Below, one piece after another: positions 46,805-48,966 of a stretch of DNA of 48,966 nt. How positions within the stretch are numbered: the first letter of the stretch is position 1; each line of letters begins with the position of its first letter. The DNA is from Seison nebaliae (Eukaryota; Rotifera; Pararotatoria; Seisonacea; Seisonidae). The stretch spans positions 1 through 48,966 of the forward strand of contig JALJEE010002193.1 in assembly GCA_023231475.1 (NCBI GenBank). The letters run 5' to 3'. The position numbers were made by a program, and so were the translations under genes. The notes beneath the pieces are model-generated. The model ran no database searches. It was not told the origin of the DNA and saw nothing but the letters and a program-made list of their open reading frames with translations.

Positions 46805-47109
46805 ATGCATTGCTATGTGCAAAAAGTACTACATGTCTGACAAATGTTGCTTAGCCCGTTGATCAATTACAATAATTAACTTGTTTCTTTTTCAATTTAA
46901 ATTTTCTAATAAATAACTCCCCAATAATTGATTATAAACAATAATTCTTAAAATAAAAACATGCAGATAATTAATTAGATTGTAGGAAAATTCCTGGTCG
47001 TTTTTAAATCCATTCATTTTTTCACAAAAATTGTTTTTACTATAAGAAATACTTAACGTATAAGATTGATTTTACTATGTTTAGAAAGAGCTTTAAATTC
47101 TTTATAAGA
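46805..47109. other. Spacer
   Basis: 3' flank of the Rab-like gene and the 3' flank of the LINE on the other strand. No gene seen. Confidence 0.4.
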
Positions 47110-48200
47110 TAGTGATTTTAATTTTAACAATATTCTAAAAATATTTTAGAATTGAAATGATATCTGATCCCGTCGGGATAAACTTGAAAAAAGAGAAAAA
47201 AATTACAGCCATCCTCTTTATCAATAAGAAAGCGTAATTGATCGAGGGAATCGCGGTTAATAGGTAGAGTTGAGGTGGAATCGTATGTTGAGATGAAATT
47301 TTTAAAATCGCTTAGAGAAATGTTTGGAGATAACCCGTAGTATCTGACAGTGTATGTGAAAACGGAATGGGTGTGGAAAGGATGGATGTCGGAAGGATGA
47401 CTAGAGAGTGAGTCGGAATTGTTACATTTATCACGGAGTGAAAAAATACGACGACATAGAAGAATTGGAAGTGGTAGGATATTCACAGTGGCGAAAAGAA
47501 GTGAGCAGTTACATCTATGAAAACAGTGGATCATTCTCCTAATGAGCCGATTATAAGCTCGGTCCAAGGACAGAAAAGACCGATGAGAGCATTAGACATT
47601 ATTCATTAGAAAGATTATCTCCAAAGAATACAAAGGTAGCACTAGGCTCCTGAATAGTGAAAGACGGATCTTTAACGGGACGAATTTAGATTTAGGAGAG
47701 AAGGAGAAAAAAGCCCTACAGAATTTGTTTCGAATACGATCGAGATCGGATGAGGAAAAGACCGCATATCGATCAGTGAGCCAAGGAAGATAGTAGAAGA
47801 AGCAAGAGGAATGTTAAAGAACGAACGATTACCGGTTGAGAGCAGGCAGCATTTCGATTCGTTAATAGTAATCCCTCTTTCAGCAAGAAGACGAGATGTA
47901 CGTAAATAGGATTTCTTCAAATCACGAAGGGAACGATGTATGATCACGAAATCGTCAGCGTATGCCATAACATGCGGAAAAAAGAAATCACCAATGGCGA
48001 TTCTATTACTTTCGTTGAGTTCGCGGAGGACGCCGTCGATAGCCAAACCAAATAACCATGAACCAAGGATCGTACCTTGACGAACTCCTGAATTAATCTG
48101 GAAATGAGTACTGGAGCAGTCACCGTGAACAACACACCCAGTGGAATTACAGGACAGATGAGCGAGAAATGTGAGGATGGGATATGAGCCTGGCTAATAG
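47110..48200 (-). mobile_element. Truncated LINE (non-LTR retrotransposon) with reverse-transcriptase palm
   Basis: From 48190 down, a frame reads the RT finger and palm blocks NSGVRQGTILGSWLFGLAID and MAYADDFVIIHRSL, then the thumb (AERGITINESKCCLLSTGN). The YADD active site is intact. The frame is closed by a stop near 48190-48200 upstream and shifts between 47672 and 47567; the C-terminus then continues to 47124 in another frame. No endonuclease or ORF1 is left, so this is a 5'-truncated, broken copy. The clade (CR1, R1 or R2-like) is not clear. Its C-terminal end matches the LINE tail at 1-150, making them members of one family in opposite orientation. Confidence 0.8.
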
Positions 48201-48392
48201 CTTGGCTCGAGCCTTGTATGTATAGGACTCTTATCATGTCTGGATTTTTTTTTCCATAATGTATGGAGGACTCGAGTCTTATCACTTTGGACTCACGGAT
48301 CATAATCACAGCACTAGTAGTCAAAAGCATAAGAAACGTGGGTGGGCAAAATTTCATCGATTAAACACATACTTAAGTAATACTTTCCATGC

Positions 48393-48966
48393 ATTTTATA
48401 GCAAATTGATAGAAATGAAGCGATATTTTCCTTTGCTAATTTAAATGAAGTAGTGATGGGGATACGAAGTGCGAAGGGAAATTAATTTCTTCGTTCCTCT
48501 TTTAATAAATGAAAAATTCCAGACATATCCCCTTCGCGAGCTATACATACTGCCACTTCGCGAAGGGAAACGAAGTGAAGGAAAGAATAGGAGAAAAAAA
48601 GGAACGGCGAAGGAACCTTTTTTGAGAGTTTTTTTCCTACTTTAGCGGACAGAATAGTATTGGGACTAATATTTTATTTCAAACGAAATTTTTTATCCTA
48701 ATACAAAAAAAAATATACAAAAATACAAAAATACAAAAATAATAAAATATAAATGAAATACTAAAATGAAATTAAAGAAATTTGTGAATAGTTGTAGAGA
48801 AGTTGAAGAAATATGTTTATTAAAAAAATTTCCGATATTGTGTTGTCTCATGTTGATGTGATGAGAAGAAGAAATTATTTCCCTTCGCACTTCGTATCCC
48901 CATCACTACTTCATTTAAATTAGCAAAGGAAAATATCGCTTCATTTCTATCAATTTGCTATAAAAT
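48393..48966. mobile_element. Foldback / MITE-like inverted-repeat element, cut by the right edge
   Basis: The left arm (48393 to about 48498) and the right arm (about 48866 to 48966) are inverted copies. They are identical for about 90 bases (attttatagcaaattgatag inward to gcgaagggaaat) before a one-base indel. The loop of about 370 bases has no coding potential and contains a second hairpin (cccttcgcg at about 48530, cgcgaaggg at about 48574). The arms run up to the window end, so the true right border, and perhaps the left one, is not seen. It is a non-autonomous DNA transposon or foldback element, recently active given the identical arms. Confidence 0.75.

Noticed and set aside
48693-48890. 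65-codon minus-strand frame
   Set aside because: Poly-Phe and poly-Ile translation of the AT-rich loop of the foldback element.
1-48966. CRISPR array, bacterial operon or prophage
   Set aside because: Spliced animal genes throughout, no regularly spaced repeats with unique spacers and no bacterial gene families.

Overview
The window is nuclear DNA of an animal, very AT-rich, with small multi-exon genes. Metazoan families are clear: a myotubularin of the MTMR3/4 type, glucose-6-phosphatase, UNC119, a trypsin, a 15-repeat VWC protein, a Rab-like GTPase and tRNA-Ala(AGC). A peritrophin-type chitin-binding domain points to an ecdysozoan, most likely an arthropod. Strings of Asn, Gln, Ser and Asp and a compact layout would suit a mite, but the species cannot be read from the sequence. 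Almost all introns are 44-86 nt, and most begin with GTT rather than GTA or GTG.

Layout. 1-150: 3' end of a LINE. 500-2287: a fossil Ty3/gypsy-type pol frame on the minus strand. 2643-5970 (-): a membrane protein with one chitin-binding domain. 7853-12959 (-): a very long nuclear protein whose C-terminal third resembles ORC3. 13490-13900: a hairpin-rich, GC-richer island. 14606-15472 (+): a basic protein with a PP1-docking motif. 16378-16884 (+): a small secreted Cys peptide precursor. 17077-17583 (-): a small coiled-coil protein. 17600-21150: gene-poor, with a miRNA-size hairpin and a solo LTR. 21323-22387 (-): glucose-6-phosphatase. 25911-29691 (+): MTMR3/4-like phosphatase. 32269-32694 (+): a possible 63-residue two-exon gene. 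34772-35772 (+): a second PP1-docking protein. 38308-39185 (+): UNC119. 39824-42558 (-): the VWC-repeat protein. 43948-44019 (-): tRNA-Ala. 44826-45728 (+): trypsin. 45976-46804 (+): a divergent Rab-like GTPase. 47110-48200 (-): a broken LINE of the family seen at the left edge. 48393 to the right edge: a foldback (inverted-repeat) element.

The genes form no operon or pathway cluster; this is an ordinary stretch of a compact animal chromosome with a few mobile-element remnants. Two genes carry PP1-docking motifs of the same shape. Three encode products for the secretory route or cell surface (chitin-binding, VWC, trypsin), and a fourth looks like a peptide precursor. Exon joins were deduced by eye from reading frame, family alignment and splice dinucleotides, and the frame arithmetic closes for every joined gene given here.
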